Origin: Cellulomonas sp. P24
GTDB lineage: Bacteria; Actinomycetota; Actinomycetes; Actinomycetales; Cellulomonadaceae
Direction of reading: 5' to 3'
NCBI RefSeq assembly: GCF_024704385.1
Contig: NZ_JAJDFX010000002.1
Span: 3,038,001 to 3,102,000, forward strand
DNA length: 64,000 bases
Shown: piece by piece, positions 36,482 through 47,276 of the stretch
How positions within the stretch are numbered: the first letter of the stretch is position 1
How the letters are laid out: each line of letters begins with the position of its first letter
Translations under genes and position numbers: made by a program
Notes under the pieces: model-generated
What the model was told of the DNA's origin: nothing
Databases searched by the model: none
Seen by the model: the letters and a program-made list of their open reading frames with translations, nothing else

Positions 36482-36523
36482 CGGACTCCTCAGACTCGAT
36501 CCGGACGAGGCCGGCAAGATCTA

Positions 36524-36563
36524 TTAGGAAAGTATGTTGCTGGTAGTTCACCATGGATGTCAA
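36524..36563 (-). promoter_or_regulatory. Promoter and ROK-like operator half-site of the sugar operon
   Basis: Minus strand: TTGACA (36563-36558), 18 bp, CAACAT (36539-36534). The TTAGGAAAG motif (36524-36532, plus strand) covers the expected transcription start and matches one half of the TTAGGAAA-type sites bound by actinobacterial ROK repressors; the other half is degenerate. The rest of the 36564-36757 stretch holds no convincing gene. Confidence 0.5.
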
Positions 36564-36757
36564 TGGGTGGCGACCGGGCAGGATGCCGTCCCGTCGACCC
36601 TTGTCACCAGGCGGCGTCGCGCTTCGTCCCGGTCGTGCTCGGCGGTCGCGCTCCCACCGCAGAGCTGCGACGGAACAGGGGGTGTCGCTGGCGTCGAGGC
36701 TGGATGGGCGCCTGCCTGGCGAGCGAGGAGGGGGTTGCGTGTGGCTATATACCACCC

Positions 36758-36776
36758 CTAGATATTGATGATCTAG
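36758..36776 (+). promoter_or_regulatory. CTAGAT-N7-ATCTAG operator-like repeat before the HicB-like gene
   Basis: Perfect 6-bp arms around ATTGATG lie in a locally AT-rich stretch, followed by TATCGT (36783-36788) as a possible -10. The repeat would overlap the -35 region. Since the downstream protein has an HTH, autoregulation is plausible. Confidence 0.45.
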
Positions 36777-36846
36777 CGCTGCTATCGTGACGATGTCACG
36801 TGCAGGCCGTGCGTGCAGCAGGCGCACTCATGAGAGGACCACCCAC

Positions 36847-37323
36847 ATGTCCGAGACCGCAGCGCAGGGAGCGTCAGGGGCCGGCCGGCTGCCGGCGAAC
36901 CCGTTCGCGGACTGGCCGCTCGACAAGAGCTACGTCGGCAAGGCCACCCCCCGAGAAGGTGGCGGTTGGCAGATCCGGGTACTCGTTCACGAGCCCGACG
37001 CCGAGGGCCAGGCCCGCGTGGTCGGCATCACCGAGTGCGCCACCCTCGAGCAGCTCGAGGTCAAGACGTGGGAGCTCGTGCGTGCCCTGACCGACGACGC
37101 GGACGTGCATGTCGTCTCGGCCCCGGACATCGGTGACGACGAGCTGATGACCCGCGTCATCGGCGCCTGGGCGGCCATGAGGGAGGCCAAGAACGCCGAG
37201 GCAGAGGCGGCCAGGCGCATCCGCGAGGTCGTCAAGGAGCTGCGCGACCGTGGCCTGTCCATCACCGACATCGCGTTCCTCACCCACGTCTCACGCGGCC
37301 GCGTCTCCCAGCTCCTCGTCTGA
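36847..37323 (+). CDS. HicB-like protein with C-terminal HTH, no HicA partner
   Basis: The 158-residue protein has an N-terminal segment resembling the HicB partial RNase H fold (GGWQIRVLVHEPDAEGQARV, then ECATLEQLEVKTWELVRALT, residues ~40-85) and a C-terminal HTH (LSITDIAFLTHVSRGRVSQLLV, ~136-158). That layout is usual for HicB antitoxins, where the HTH represses the locus. No short HicA-like frame lies before or after it. It may be an orphan regulator. AGGA lies about 10 bases before ATG 36847. Confidence 0.6.
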   Translation: MSETAAQGASGAGRLPANPFADWPLDKSYVGKATPREGGGWQIRVLVHEPDAEGQARVVGITECATLEQLEVKTWELVRALTDDADVHVVSAPDIGDDELMTRVIGAWAAMREAKNAEAEAARRIREVVKELRDRGLSITDIAFLTHVSRGRVSQLLV

Positions 37324-37417
37324 CGACGCGGGCGCTGCGCGGGAACGCGACCGGTCCCCACCACCGGCGAGCTGAGCGGCACACGGTGCCCCCGGCCTCA
37401 CCGCCGCTCCGGCCGGT

Positions 37418-39046
37418 TCACACCCTCCGGCGCTGCCGCGGCTCGAGGCGCACCCAGCTGAACCGGACGGCCACCACGGCGGCTCCGGCGAGGGTCCAGG
37501 CCGCCAGCACGCCGAGGTGCACCCAGGAGAACCCCCCACCGAGACCGGTCGCTCCGGCCGCCGACGTGAGGGCGTTGGTCGCGTGGCGCAGGGGGAAGAA
37601 CCAGGACAGTCCCTGCAGCACCGGCGGGTAGCTGACCCCGACGACGAACACGTCGGAGATGAAGCACAGCGGCAGGAGGACGCCGAGGGTGACCCCGATC
37701 ATCGAGGACGCCGAGCGGACGAGGGTCATGACGGCGATCCCCACGACGGCGAAGCACGTCGTCGCGAGCAGCAGGGTGAGCAGCACCGCGGGCAACGCCG
37801 CGGGAATCGGTGTGCCGTACATGACGCCGCCGACCACGTCGATCCCGGCCAGCGTCACCACGGCGACCACCTGGGCGCCGACGACCCGCCCGGCCAGGAG
37901 CGTCCAGGCGGGCAGTGGCGTGGCGTGCATCCGCTGGAGCACGCCCAGGTCGCGGGCCTCCGCGAGGCCGGTCGGGAGGTTGACGTAGGCCGTGACCGCG
38001 GCCCCGTACGCCGCCATGGTCGCGGCGAAGAACGCCCCGAGCGTCTGGCCGTCGGCCATGCGCTGGTCGCCGCCGCCGTTGACGGTCGGGATGAGCGCCA
38101 CCAGCAGGATCGGGAAGGCGATCGCGAAGAACACGGCCGTCGCGTCACGGGTGAGGACCCGCACGGAGTGCTGCACCTGGCCGACCAGGAGGGCGGCGGG
38201 CGACGGGGAGGTGGTGCGGCGGGGTCGGGCGTCGGACGCGCGGGCGGAGCGTGCCTGGCGTCGTCGCACCGCGGTGCGGTCCTGCTCGCGGCGCAGGGCC
38301 CATGCCGCCACCAGCGCTCCGCCGACCCCCCACGCCGCGATGGCCGCGAGGTGGTCGAGCTGGAAGCCGGTGCCGGTCAGGTACGGGTTGAACGCGTCAC
38401 CGAGCAGGTTCACCAGGTGCTTGAGCGGGAACATCCAGCCGAGCGTCGACATCCACGACGGCAGCGTCCCGTTGACCATGAACGTGTCGGACACGAACGC
38501 GATGGGGATGACGATCCCGTTGGTCACCGCGATCGTGGCCTGCGGCGTGGGCAGCAGGAGGGCGGCGGCCAGACCCATCGCGCTGAACGACACCGACGCG
38601 AGCACCAGGGTCACCAGGACCGCCGGCAGCGTCCTGGCGAAGACCTGGACGCCGTAGAGGGCTGCGCCGGTGCCGATCACCAGAGAGGTGGCGACGAGCC
38701 CGAGGAGGAGGGCGGCGCCGATCCGTCCGCCGAGCAGGGCCCACCGCGGCAGCGGCGTGCCGCCCTGGCGCTTGAGGACGCCGGTGCTGCGCGCCTCGGC
38801 GAACCCGGCGGCGAGGAACGAGAACGTCGCCATGACGACGCCGAAGCTCGCCATCGACGGGGCGAGGAACTGGGCGAGCCGGACGCCCTGACGGCTGTCG
38901 ATGGTCTCGTTGCCGACCACGGCCGCGAGCAGGATGAAGAACAGCAGCGGGAACACGATGCTGAGGATCATCGTGAGCGGCGTCCGACGCAGTGCGACCA
39001 GCTCGTGGCGGACCTGACGGCCGAGCAGCGCCAGGTCGGCGCTCAC
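37418..39046 (-). CDS. ABC-2 type permease, two permease domains in one chain
   Basis: The 542-residue protein contains two ABC-2 permease units (about residues 1-255 and 290-542) joined by a basic linker (RRRQARSARASDARPRR). Both units share the pattern MATFSFLAAGFAEARSTGVL / MAAYGAAVTAYVNLPTGLAEARDLGVLQ. Most ABC-2 exporters use two separate chains, so this is an internal duplication or fusion. GTG 39046 overlaps the ATPase stop by 4 nt (GTGA). Drug export is likely but not shown. Confidence 0.87.
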   Translation of the reverse strand: MSADLALLGRQVRHELVALRRTPLTMILSIVFPLLFFILLAAVVGNETIDSRQGVRLAQFLAPSMASFGVVMATFSFLAAGFAEARSTGVLKRQGGTPLPRWALLGGRIGAALLLGLVATSLVIGTGAALYGVQVFARTLPAVLVTLVLASVSFSAMGLAAALLLPTPQATIAVTNGIVIPIAFVSDTFMVNGTLPSWMSTLGWMFPLKHLVNLLGDAFNPYLTGTGFQLDHLAAIAAWGVGGALVAAWALRREQDRTAVRRRQARSARASDARPRRTTSPSPAALLVGQVQHSVRVLTRDATAVFFAIAFPILLVALIPTVNGGGDQRMADGQTLGAFFAATMAAYGAAVTAYVNLPTGLAEARDLGVLQRMHATPLPAWTLLAGRVVGAQVVAVVTLAGIDVVGGVMYGTPIPAALPAVLLTLLLATTCFAVVGIAVMTLVRSASSMIGVTLGVLLPLCFISDVFVVGVSYPPVLQGLSWFFPLRHATNALTSAAGATGLGGGFSWVHLGVLAAWTLAGAAVVAVRFSWVRLEPRQRRRV

Positions 39047-39975
39047 GGCGCAGCCTCCTCGGCGTCCTCGGCATCCTCCTGACCGCCGACCAGGTCGAGG
39101 TAGACGTCCTCGAGGCTCGGGCGCGTCAGCGTGAGGCTCTCGAGCTCGACACCTCTGCCGACAGCCCACGCGGCGAGCGCGTTGACGTCGGCGGTGGCCG
39201 AGGACGTCCGCACGTCGGCCACCGAGCCAGCGACGCGCATCTCCTGCCCGATCCGGGGCAGGTCGGCGGCGGTGACCCCGGACGGCAGCCGGAACGAGAT
39301 GACCGTGGACTGCCCGGCCGAGGCAGCGAGCTCCTCGGCCGTGCCCTGGGCGACCACCCGGCCGTGGTCGATCACCACGAGACGGTCGGCGAGGTGCTCG
39401 GCCTCGTCGAGGTAGTGCGTCGTGAGCAGGATCGTGGCCCCGAGGTCGCGCAGGCCGTCCACCAGGTCCCAGGCCCTGCGCCGAGCCGACGGGTCGAACC
39501 CGATCGTCGGCTCGTCGAGGAACAGCACCTCCGGCTGCCCGACGATCCCCAGCCCCAGGTCGAGCCGGCGTCGCTGCCCGCCGGACAGCGTCCGGACCCT
39601 CGCGTCGGCCTTCTCCTCCAGCCCGACGAGCCGCAGGACGTCGTCGACGGCGCGGGGGTGCGGGTAGTAGCCCGCGTGGAGCCGGATGAGCTCACGCGGG
39701 GTGAACTGGTCCTCGAACCCGGCCTCCTGGAGGACGACGCCGATCCGCTCGCGCAGCGACCGCCCACCGGTCTGCGGGTCCATCCCGAGCACGCGCACCG
39801 TCCCGGAGTCCGGGCGACGGAAGCCCTCGAGGATCTCCACGGTGGTCGTCTTGCCGGCACCGTTGGGGCCGAGCAGGGCCAGGACCTCGCCCTGCTCGAC
39901 GGCGAGGTCGATGCCGTCGACCGCCAGGACCTCTCCATAGGCCTTGTGCAGGCCCTCCACGACCACTGCTGCCAT
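39043..39975 (-). CDS. ABC-2 exporter ATP-binding protein (DrrA-like)
   Basis: The 310-residue product has Walker A GPNGAGKTT (~35-43), Q-loop LQEAGFEDQFTPREL, signature LSGGQRRRLDLGLGI, Walker B VLFLDEPTIGFDPSARR, the H-loop TTHYLDEAE and a C-terminal domain as in DrrA-type drug exporters. ATG 39975 is chosen because GAGG lies five bases upstream; GTG 40023 is open but lacks a site. It partners the doubled permease. Confidence 0.92.
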   Translation of the reverse strand: MAAVVVEGLHKAYGEVLAVDGIDLAVEQGEVLALLGPNGAGKTTTVEILEGFRRPDSGTVRVLGMDPQTGGRSLRERIGVVLQEAGFEDQFTPRELIRLHAGYYPHPRAVDDVLRLVGLEEKADARVRTLSGGQRRRLDLGLGIVGQPEVLFLDEPTIGFDPSARRRAWDLVDGLRDLGATILLTTHYLDEAEHLADRLVVIDHGRVVAQGTAEELAASAGQSTVISFRLPSGVTAADLPRIGQEMRVAGSVADVRTSSATADVNALAAWAVGRGVELESLTLTRPSLEDVYLDLVGGQEDAEDAEEAAP

Positions 39976-40244
39976 CGGGACCTCACCGCTGCGGTTGTTC
40001 GAGCAGAGACGTGCATGCGTCACCCGCGTCCTGACTACTCCTCAGACGGCCCCTGTGGTTGGGCCGTCGGTCCCGACCTGATGGTGGCGGTGGTGGCCTC
40101 GTCGATCAGCTCGGCAGGGTCTGCACCGCTGAGGGGTGCCGGGCATGTGGGGCCGGCGCACTGGTGGCGAGGGAGCGACGCAGTGGATGACCTCGCTCGC
40201 CGAGGTTCGGACCGCGGCACGGGGTGACGCGATTCACCCGAGCT

Positions 40245-40276
40245 TGCACTAGATGAAATTTTGCATGAGATGTAAT
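40245..40276 (+). promoter_or_regulatory. AT-rich direct repeats upstream of a TetR gene
   Basis: TGCACTAGATGAAAT (40245-40259) and TGCATGAGATGTAAT (40262-40276) match at 12 of 15 positions with a 17-bp period. TAATCT (40273-40278) is a possible -10 eight bases before ATG 40286, giving a leaderless or nearly leaderless mRNA. Probably the TetR autoregulatory site. Upstream 40024-40244 shows no gene. Confidence 0.45.
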
Positions 40277-40285
40277 CTTTGGCTC

Positions 40286-42740
<2,455 letters not shown>

Positions 42741-42774
42741 CCAGGGACGTCGGTCGAGTGGGTGCGATGCGCTG

Positions 42775-42895
42775 ATCTGAGTGATGCGCGTGAGGGCCTC
42801 CCGCGAGAGTGGAACCGCCGAGGTATCCGCTCCGCCGACAGGAGGCCCTCGTGCCCCACGCTGACGCTGCCCCGGCGCCTCGGGCTCGGCTACGC
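42775..42895 (+). mobile_element. Probable IS481-type insertion sequence remnant (left end and transposase start)
   Basis: GAGGGCCTCC (about 42793-42802) and GGAGGCCCTC (42841-42850) are perfect 10-bp inverted copies. An AGGAGG site and GTG 42851 follow, reading VPHADAAPAPRARLR, which resembles the conserved start of IS481-family transposases. After about 15 codons the sequence runs into the antisense 3' end of the SDR gene, so only the IS end remains. The family assignment is from memory of the N-terminal pattern. Confidence 0.4.
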
Positions 42896-43649
42896 GAGGC
42901 CGCCGTTGGTGAAGATGACCTGGCCGTTGACCCAGCGGGCGGGGCCGGCGAGGAAGGCGATGGTCTCGGCGATGTCGTCGGGCCGGCCGAGTCGCTCCAG
43001 CGGGGCAGCCTTGGCGAGGTTCGCGATGGTGGTCTCGTCCTTGCCGTCGAGGAAGAGGGCGGTGGCGGTCGGGCCGGGGGCGACCGCGTTGACGGTGACG
43101 TCCTTGCCTCGCAGCTCGCGGGCGAGGATCAGGGTGAGGGCCTCGACTGCGGCCTTGCTCGCCACGTACGCGCCGTAGGTGGGGAACTGGGTGCGGGTGA
43201 CCGACGTCGAGACGTTGATGATCGCCCCCCGGACGGACCCGGCGGGCGGCCTGCTGGGCGACGACGAACGTCCCGCGGATGTTGGTGCGGTGCATCCGGT
43301 CGAGGTCGTCGAGGTTCAGCGCCGCGATCGGCGCCAGGAGCATGATGCCCGCGGTGTGGACGACGACGTCGATCCCGCCGAGCTCGGCTTCCACCGCGTC
43401 GAAGGCCGCCGACATCGCGTCCTCGTCGGCGACGTCCCCACCGACCGCGATCGCGCGGCCTCCCGCGGTGCGGACCGCAGCGACGGTCTCCTCGGCCTTG
43501 GCCCGGTTGCCGGCGTAGTGCACGCCGACGGCGATGCCGTCCTGCGCGAGGCGCTCGACGACGGCGCGGCCGATGCCGCCGGAACCGCCGGTGACCAGGG
43601 CGACCCTGGGTGCGGTGGTGGTGGGTGCGGTGTCGATGGTGCTGGTCAT
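42890..43649 (-). CDS. Short-chain dehydrogenase/reductase, interrupted by a single-base frameshift
   Basis: The N-terminal frame has the Rossmann motif VALVTGGSGGIGRAV, then VGGDVADEDAMSAAFDAV and VVHTAGIMLLAPIAAL. After VRPG it shifts at the six-C run 43225-43230 (plus strand). With one base removed it continues AIINVSTSVTRTQFPTYGAY with the active-site Tyr and Lys (YVASK), then VNAVAPGPTATALF, and ends VNGQVIFTNGGLA: 252 residues in all. ATG 43649 follows AAGGAG. A TetR gene is 104 bp upstream on the same strand. Confidence 0.85.
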
Positions 43650-43753
43650 GAGGAGCTCTCCTTCGGGTGCGATGCGGTGAGGCGCGCCGTGCTCGGGCGC
43701 GACGGAGCGCGTCCCCGCGCAGCGGGAGACGTGCGGTGGTGTCGCGGCAGTGG

Positions 43754-44452
43754 TCAGCTCGGACGAGGTCGGGACTGGAGGCGTTCCAGCCACTCGTCCA
43801 GCAGCCCCGCCTCGCGGTCGGTGAACAGGTCGCCGACCGTCGCCGGGAGCGCGCTCCGCAGGGTGGTCGCCGCGACGCGGTCGGGCTCACCCGCGTCGGT
43901 GGCGGGGGTGGCATCCGATACGAGCGCGCCGTGCACGACGTCGCGCAGCGTCGTCGACAACGCCGCATCGGCGTAGAGCTCGGGGCGCAGGATCATCGCG
44001 AGAGCGACGCCGGTGTTCGCCGCCATCACCACCCGCGCCGCTGCCTCGGGATCCAGGCGCAGGCGTCCTTGTGCAGCCAGCCGGTCGAGGACCTCACGGA
44101 GCAGCCGCATCGCCTCGGCCGCGGACTCGGCCCGGGCGACGGCCCCTGACCCGAAGAGCAGCAGGTAGGCGTTCGGGTGGGCGAGGGCGAATATCGTGTG
44201 GCTGTCCCATCCCGACCGCAGGTCCTCGAGCGGGTCGGGAGAGCGTTCGGCGGAGCGCTTCATGCCCAGGTACTCGTCCCACACGTGATCGACGGTGGCG
44301 GCGAGCAGCCCCTCCTTGTCGCCGAACAGCCGGTAGAGCGCCGGCTGCTGCACCCCGGCCGCCTCGCAGACCGCGCGGGTCGAGATGTCGCCGCTCGGCG
44401 AGCGCGCCAAGAGGTCCGCCGCCGCCTCGACTATCGCCGCTCGTGTGGTCAC
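43754..44452 (-). CDS. TetR-family transcriptional regulator
   Basis: GTG 44452 gives 232 residues with a TetR HTH (RAVCEAAGVQQPALYRLFGDKEGLL, residues ~28-52) and a helical C-terminal domain. Upstream lie TAACACT direct repeats and a 20-bp inverted repeat, so autoregulation is likely. The SDR gene downstream on the same strand is probably in its transcript. Confidence 0.87.
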   Translation of the reverse strand: MTTRAAIVEAAADLLARSPSGDISTRAVCEAAGVQQPALYRLFGDKEGLLAATVDHVWDEYLGMKRSAERSPDPLEDLRSGWDSHTIFALAHPNAYLLLFGSGAVARAESAAEAMRLLREVLDRLAAQGRLRLDPEAAARVVMAANTGVALAMILRPELYADAALSTTLRDVVHGALVSDATPATDAGEPDRVAATTLRSALPATVGDLFTDREAGLLDEWLERLQSRPRPS

Positions 44453-44463
44453 GTCATCGACGA

Positions 44464-44510
44464 TAACACTCCGGTGGTAACACTGCAATCATCGGTGTGG
44501 TAGCACCGAT
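44464..44510. promoter_or_regulatory. Operator cluster upstream of the TetR gene
   Basis: ATCGGTG-TGGTAG-CACCGAT (44491-44510) is a perfect inverted repeat with 7-bp arms. Closer to the gene, TAACACT occurs twice (44464-44470 and 44478-44484, period 14). Both are well placed for repressor binding over the TetR promoter and toward the hydrolase gene end. Confidence 0.6.
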
Positions 44511-44574
44511 ACTCCTGGTGCTCACCCGCTGCCCGGGGCGAAGTCGCCCGTCGCGAGGACGCCCGCGCCACCGG

Positions 44575-45414
44575 TCAGCCGAGGAGCCCCTGCTGGCCCA
44601 GCCAGGTGTGGAGCTGATCGATCCAGCCGTCGGAGGGCAACCCCTGGTGGTGCATGCCGAAGCCGTGCCCTCCCGCAGCGTAGGCGTGCGCCTCGACAGG
44701 ACGGCCCGCGGACTGCCACGCGGTGTACAGCGCCAGGCACGACTCGACGATCAGCGCGCCGATGGTGTCGTCGGAGGCCCAGGCCTGGAACAGCGGCGGC
44801 GCCTCCGCCGGGACGGTCAGGTCCTCCCAGACGGACCCGTAGATCGCGGCGAGGAAGTCCGGGCGGCCGGGGGCGGGGGTGTCCAGGGTGGTGGCGGTGG
44901 CGACGAACGCGCCCGCGGAGAATCCGAGGATGCCGACCCGGTCGGTCGCCACCCCCCAGTCCGCCGCGCGTCCGCGGACCATCTCGAGGGCGCGCGCGCC
45001 GTCGGCGACGGCGATCGGCCGGTGGTCCCGAGAGAGCTCGGTCATCCTCCCGGGGACGTTCATCACGGCCTCCATCTGCGCGGTCAGCTCGGCCTCGTCG
45101 CGGGCAGTGGGGAGGAGGCGGTAGTGCAGCACGAACGCGGCGATCCCACGCGCGGCGAACCAGCGTGCGACGGCGGAGCCCTCGTTGACGATCGAGAGGA
45201 AGTGGTGCGCACCGCCGGGGCAGATCACCACGCCGGTGCCGGTCGCCGCCGCCGGGTCCGGCAGGTGGGCCGTCAGCGTGGGACGGGTGACGTTGCGGAG
45301 GAGCGGGTCGTCGGGGTGGCGGGGGTCGGTGCTGATGAGGGAGCCGTCGGGGCCGGTGGCGTCCGGCCACAGCTCGATCGGTCCCTCGACGCGGGTCTCT
45401 TGGTGGTGGGTCAC
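44575..45414 (-). CDS. Alpha/beta hydrolase (esterase, BD-FAE/acetyl xylan esterase-like)
   Basis: The 279-residue product has VVICPGGAHHFLS (oxyanion His-Gly-Gly-like), the nucleophile elbow GFSAGAF near residue 163, QAWASDDTIG with the acid Asp and AGGHGFGM with the catalytic His. This pattern fits small-molecule or carbohydrate esterases. GTG 45414 has AAGG eight bases upstream; ATG 45480 is an alternative. No signal peptide is visible, so it is probably cytoplasmic. Confidence 0.85.
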   Translation of the reverse strand: MTHHQETRVEGPIELWPDATGPDGSLISTDPRHPDDPLLRNVTRPTLTAHLPDPAAATGTGVVICPGGAHHFLSIVNEGSAVARWFAARGIAAFVLHYRLLPTARDEAELTAQMEAVMNVPGRMTELSRDHRPIAVADGARALEMVRGRAADWGVATDRVGILGFSAGAFVATATTLDTPAPGRPDFLAAIYGSVWEDLTVPAEAPPLFQAWASDDTIGALIVESCLALYTAWQSAGRPVEAHAYAAGGHGFGMHHQGLPSDGWIDQLHTWLGQQGLLG

Positions 45415-45673
45415 GAGGGAACCTTCCGGTGTGCTGGGTGCCTCGGTCGCACCCGGGGCTGGTGTCAGGTCATGATCCAACCGGGATCCGGCTCCGTCGG
45501 GAAGTCCTGTCCGCGGGTGTCGCCGAGAGCTCCTCGCGGCACCGGTCGACGTGCGGGTGCCCCATCGACCGGGCGGCCCCGGTCGACCGCGGGGCGCTGG
45601 GCCGTTCGGGTGAACGGTGCGGGTAGTGGGACCGGGACGCTTACTTGAGCCCGTGGTGATGTCGATGGGCCAT

Positions 45674-45752
45674 CTGAGTGACGAAAAGGCAAACCCATCG
45701 CGAGGTGGGGACGCAAAGCCACGGGACCCTCGAGGTCAGCCGGGCCGCCGAA
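45674..45752 (+). ncRNA. Cyclic di-GMP-I (GEMM) riboswitch
   Basis: The core consensus is present in order: GGCAAACC (45688-45695), a short helix, then GGGGACGCAAAGCC (45707-45720) and AGCCGGG near 45738. The rest of the fold is a P1b helix with GCGA loop and a second helix (ACCCTCGAGGT). It lies about 230 nt upstream of a STAS-like gene and a diguanylate cyclase, matching feedback control by the cyclase product. The upstream 45415-45673 shows no gene. Confidence 0.85.
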
Positions 45753-45840
45753 CCAGGAGAGCTGTTGGTCGTCGTGTCGAAGAGTCGTACGACCGGTGCG
45801 CGCGGCGCCGTGCCGCGTGAGCAGGCCGGTGCCACGCCTG

Positions 45841-45910
45841 GCCACGAGTCAAGACCGGTGGCTCGGCCACCCGGGGCGCCAAGCCATGGGGCTGCGCGAG
45901 CCCGACGTCT
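45841..45910 (+). ncRNA. Possible second, degenerate c-di-GMP-I aptamer or expression-platform hairpins
   Basis: GTCAAGACC, a perfect hairpin GGTGGC-TCG-GCCACC, then GGGGCGCCAAGCC and GGGCTGCGCGAGCCC repeat the order of the first aptamer (CAAACC, helix, GGGACGCAAAGCC, helix). The key ACGCAAAGCC box is altered, so ligand binding is doubtful. It may be the expression platform instead. Confidence 0.35.
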
Positions 45911-45980
45911 CACCTCCGAGGTACGGTCAGGATCAGCCCGTCGGGGGGGACCCACGCGCCGGGCGACGATCGGGGATCCG

Positions 45981-46364
45981 ATGAACGACAACACGGAGAT
46001 CGCCCACCCGAAGTTCCGCATCTGGCTCCGGCAGGACGGCGTGGTTCACCTCGTCTGGGCGCCGCGGGTCGCGACGGGTCTCGAGGACGCGGTCGCGGCG
46101 GTCGAGGCGATGGAGAGGCTCACCGGCGGGCGCCGGGCCCCGCTCCTGGTGGACACGCACGACTCCGGCCCGCAGGATCGGGCCGCGCGCATGGAGTTCG
46201 TGCGCCGGGGCGACCTCGTGTCGGCTGTCGCCCTGGTCGTCGCAACCCCGCTCAGCCGGATGATGGGGGACTTCTTCCTCACCGTGAGCAAGCCCAAGGT
46301 GCCGACGCGGCTGTTCGACGACGAGGCGTCCGCGCTCGCCTGGCTCGCGGAGGTCGGCGGGTGA
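45981..46364 (+). CDS. STAS/SpoIIAA-like small protein of unknown function
   Basis: The 127-residue product has an alternating beta/alpha pattern (FRIWLRQDGVVHLVW, then LEDAVAAVEAMERL, PLLVDTHDSG, and VALVVATPLSRMMGDFF), like STAS-like domains that sit near signalling proteins in Actinobacteria. ATG 45981 has GGGGA four bases upstream. It follows a c-di-GMP riboswitch, and its stop overlaps the GTG of a diguanylate cyclase gene, so it is likely a partner or regulator of that cyclase. Confidence 0.65.
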   Translation: MNDNTEIAHPKFRIWLRQDGVVHLVWAPRVATGLEDAVAAVEAMERLTGGRRAPLLVDTHDSGPQDRAARMEFVRRGDLVSAVALVVATPLSRMMGDFFLTVSKPKVPTRLFDDEASALAWLAEVGG

Positions 46365-47239
46365 CGACGCCGACCCGGTCTGGGGATGACGAGCCGTCGC
46401 GGATCCCGGGTCGGTCGGGGTCGTCCCGCGCCGGCCCGCCGACGGACCGAGACGACGCGAAGGTCCACGATCTCGAGCGTCGGCTGGAGGACGTCGTGCG
46501 AACCATCCAGGACTTCGCTGCGCTGCGGTTCGAGGCCCGCGCGCCGGTCGGTCCTGCTGGTGACATCGTCGACGCCGTCTCGGCCGGCGTGAACTTCCTC
46601 GGTGAGGAGCTCGAGGCGTCGTTCCACGAGATCGAGCGCCGGGTCGCCGATCGCACGGCCGAGCTGGCGAAGGCCACGCGGGAGCTCAGCCGCCGGGCGC
46701 ACCACGACGAGCTGACCGGGCTGCCGAACCGCACCGTCTTCTGGGACCGCCTGTCCCACCGCCTGGACCTCGCGGACCGGCGTGAGATCGGCTTCGCCGT
46801 TCTGTTCCTCGATCTCGACGGGTTCAAGACGGTCAACGACACCTGGGGTCACGGTGCCGGCGATCAGCTGCTCGTCCACGTGGCTCGACGCATCCGTCGT
46901 CAGCTGCGGTCCGGGGACACCGCCGCCCGCCTGGGAGGAGATGAGTTCGTCATCCTCCTCGATGCCGTCGCCACGAGAGAGGCGGCGCTGGTCATCGCGC
47001 ACCGCCTCAACGAGGCGCTCCGAGCGCCGTACGAGATCGGGACGCATCGGCATGTCACGACGAGCAGCGTCGGCGTGGCCATGGGTGTGGGCAACCTCCC
47101 GACCGCCGATGCGATGGTCGCCGCAGCCGACGCCGCCATGTACGACGCGAAGCGACGCGGCCGAGGACTGTGCGTCCTCTACGACGAGGACCGTCACGGC
47201 CGGGCGCCGTGCGCCGAGGCGGACGCGGCCGGCGGCTGA
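46361..47239 (+). CDS. Diguanylate cyclase (GGDEF) with coiled coil and I-site
   Basis: The 292-residue protein has a helical N-terminus (coiled coil, residues ~30-120) and a full GGDEF domain: HHDELTGLPNRTVFWDRL, LFLDLDGFKTVND, RLGGDEFVILL, and ADAAMYDAKRRGR. RSGD lies five residues before GGDEF, forming the inhibitory RxxD I-site. It converts two GTP into c-di-GMP. GTG 46361 overlaps the STAS-like stop. With the upstream riboswitch this makes a double feedback loop: at RNA level and by product inhibition. Confidence 0.93.
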   Translation: MTTPTRSGDDEPSRIPGRSGSSRAGPPTDRDDAKVHDLERRLEDVVRTIQDFAALRFEARAPVGPAGDIVDAVSAGVNFLGEELEASFHEIERRVADRTAELAKATRELSRRAHHDELTGLPNRTVFWDRLSHRLDLADRREIGFAVLFLDLDGFKTVNDTWGHGAGDQLLVHVARRIRRQLRSGDTAARLGGDEFVILLDAVATREAALVIAHRLNEALRAPYEIGTHRHVTTSSVGVAMGVGNLPTADAMVAAADAAMYDAKRRGRGLCVLYDEDRHGRAPCAEADAAGG

Positions 47240-47276
47240 CGAGACGACACCCACCCGCCGTGTCCCGCCCCAACCC

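Noticed and set aside
36534-36768. Small plus-strand frames in the ROK/HicB-like gap
   Set aside because: No family, no conserved motif, and they overlap the ROK promoter; treated as non-coding.
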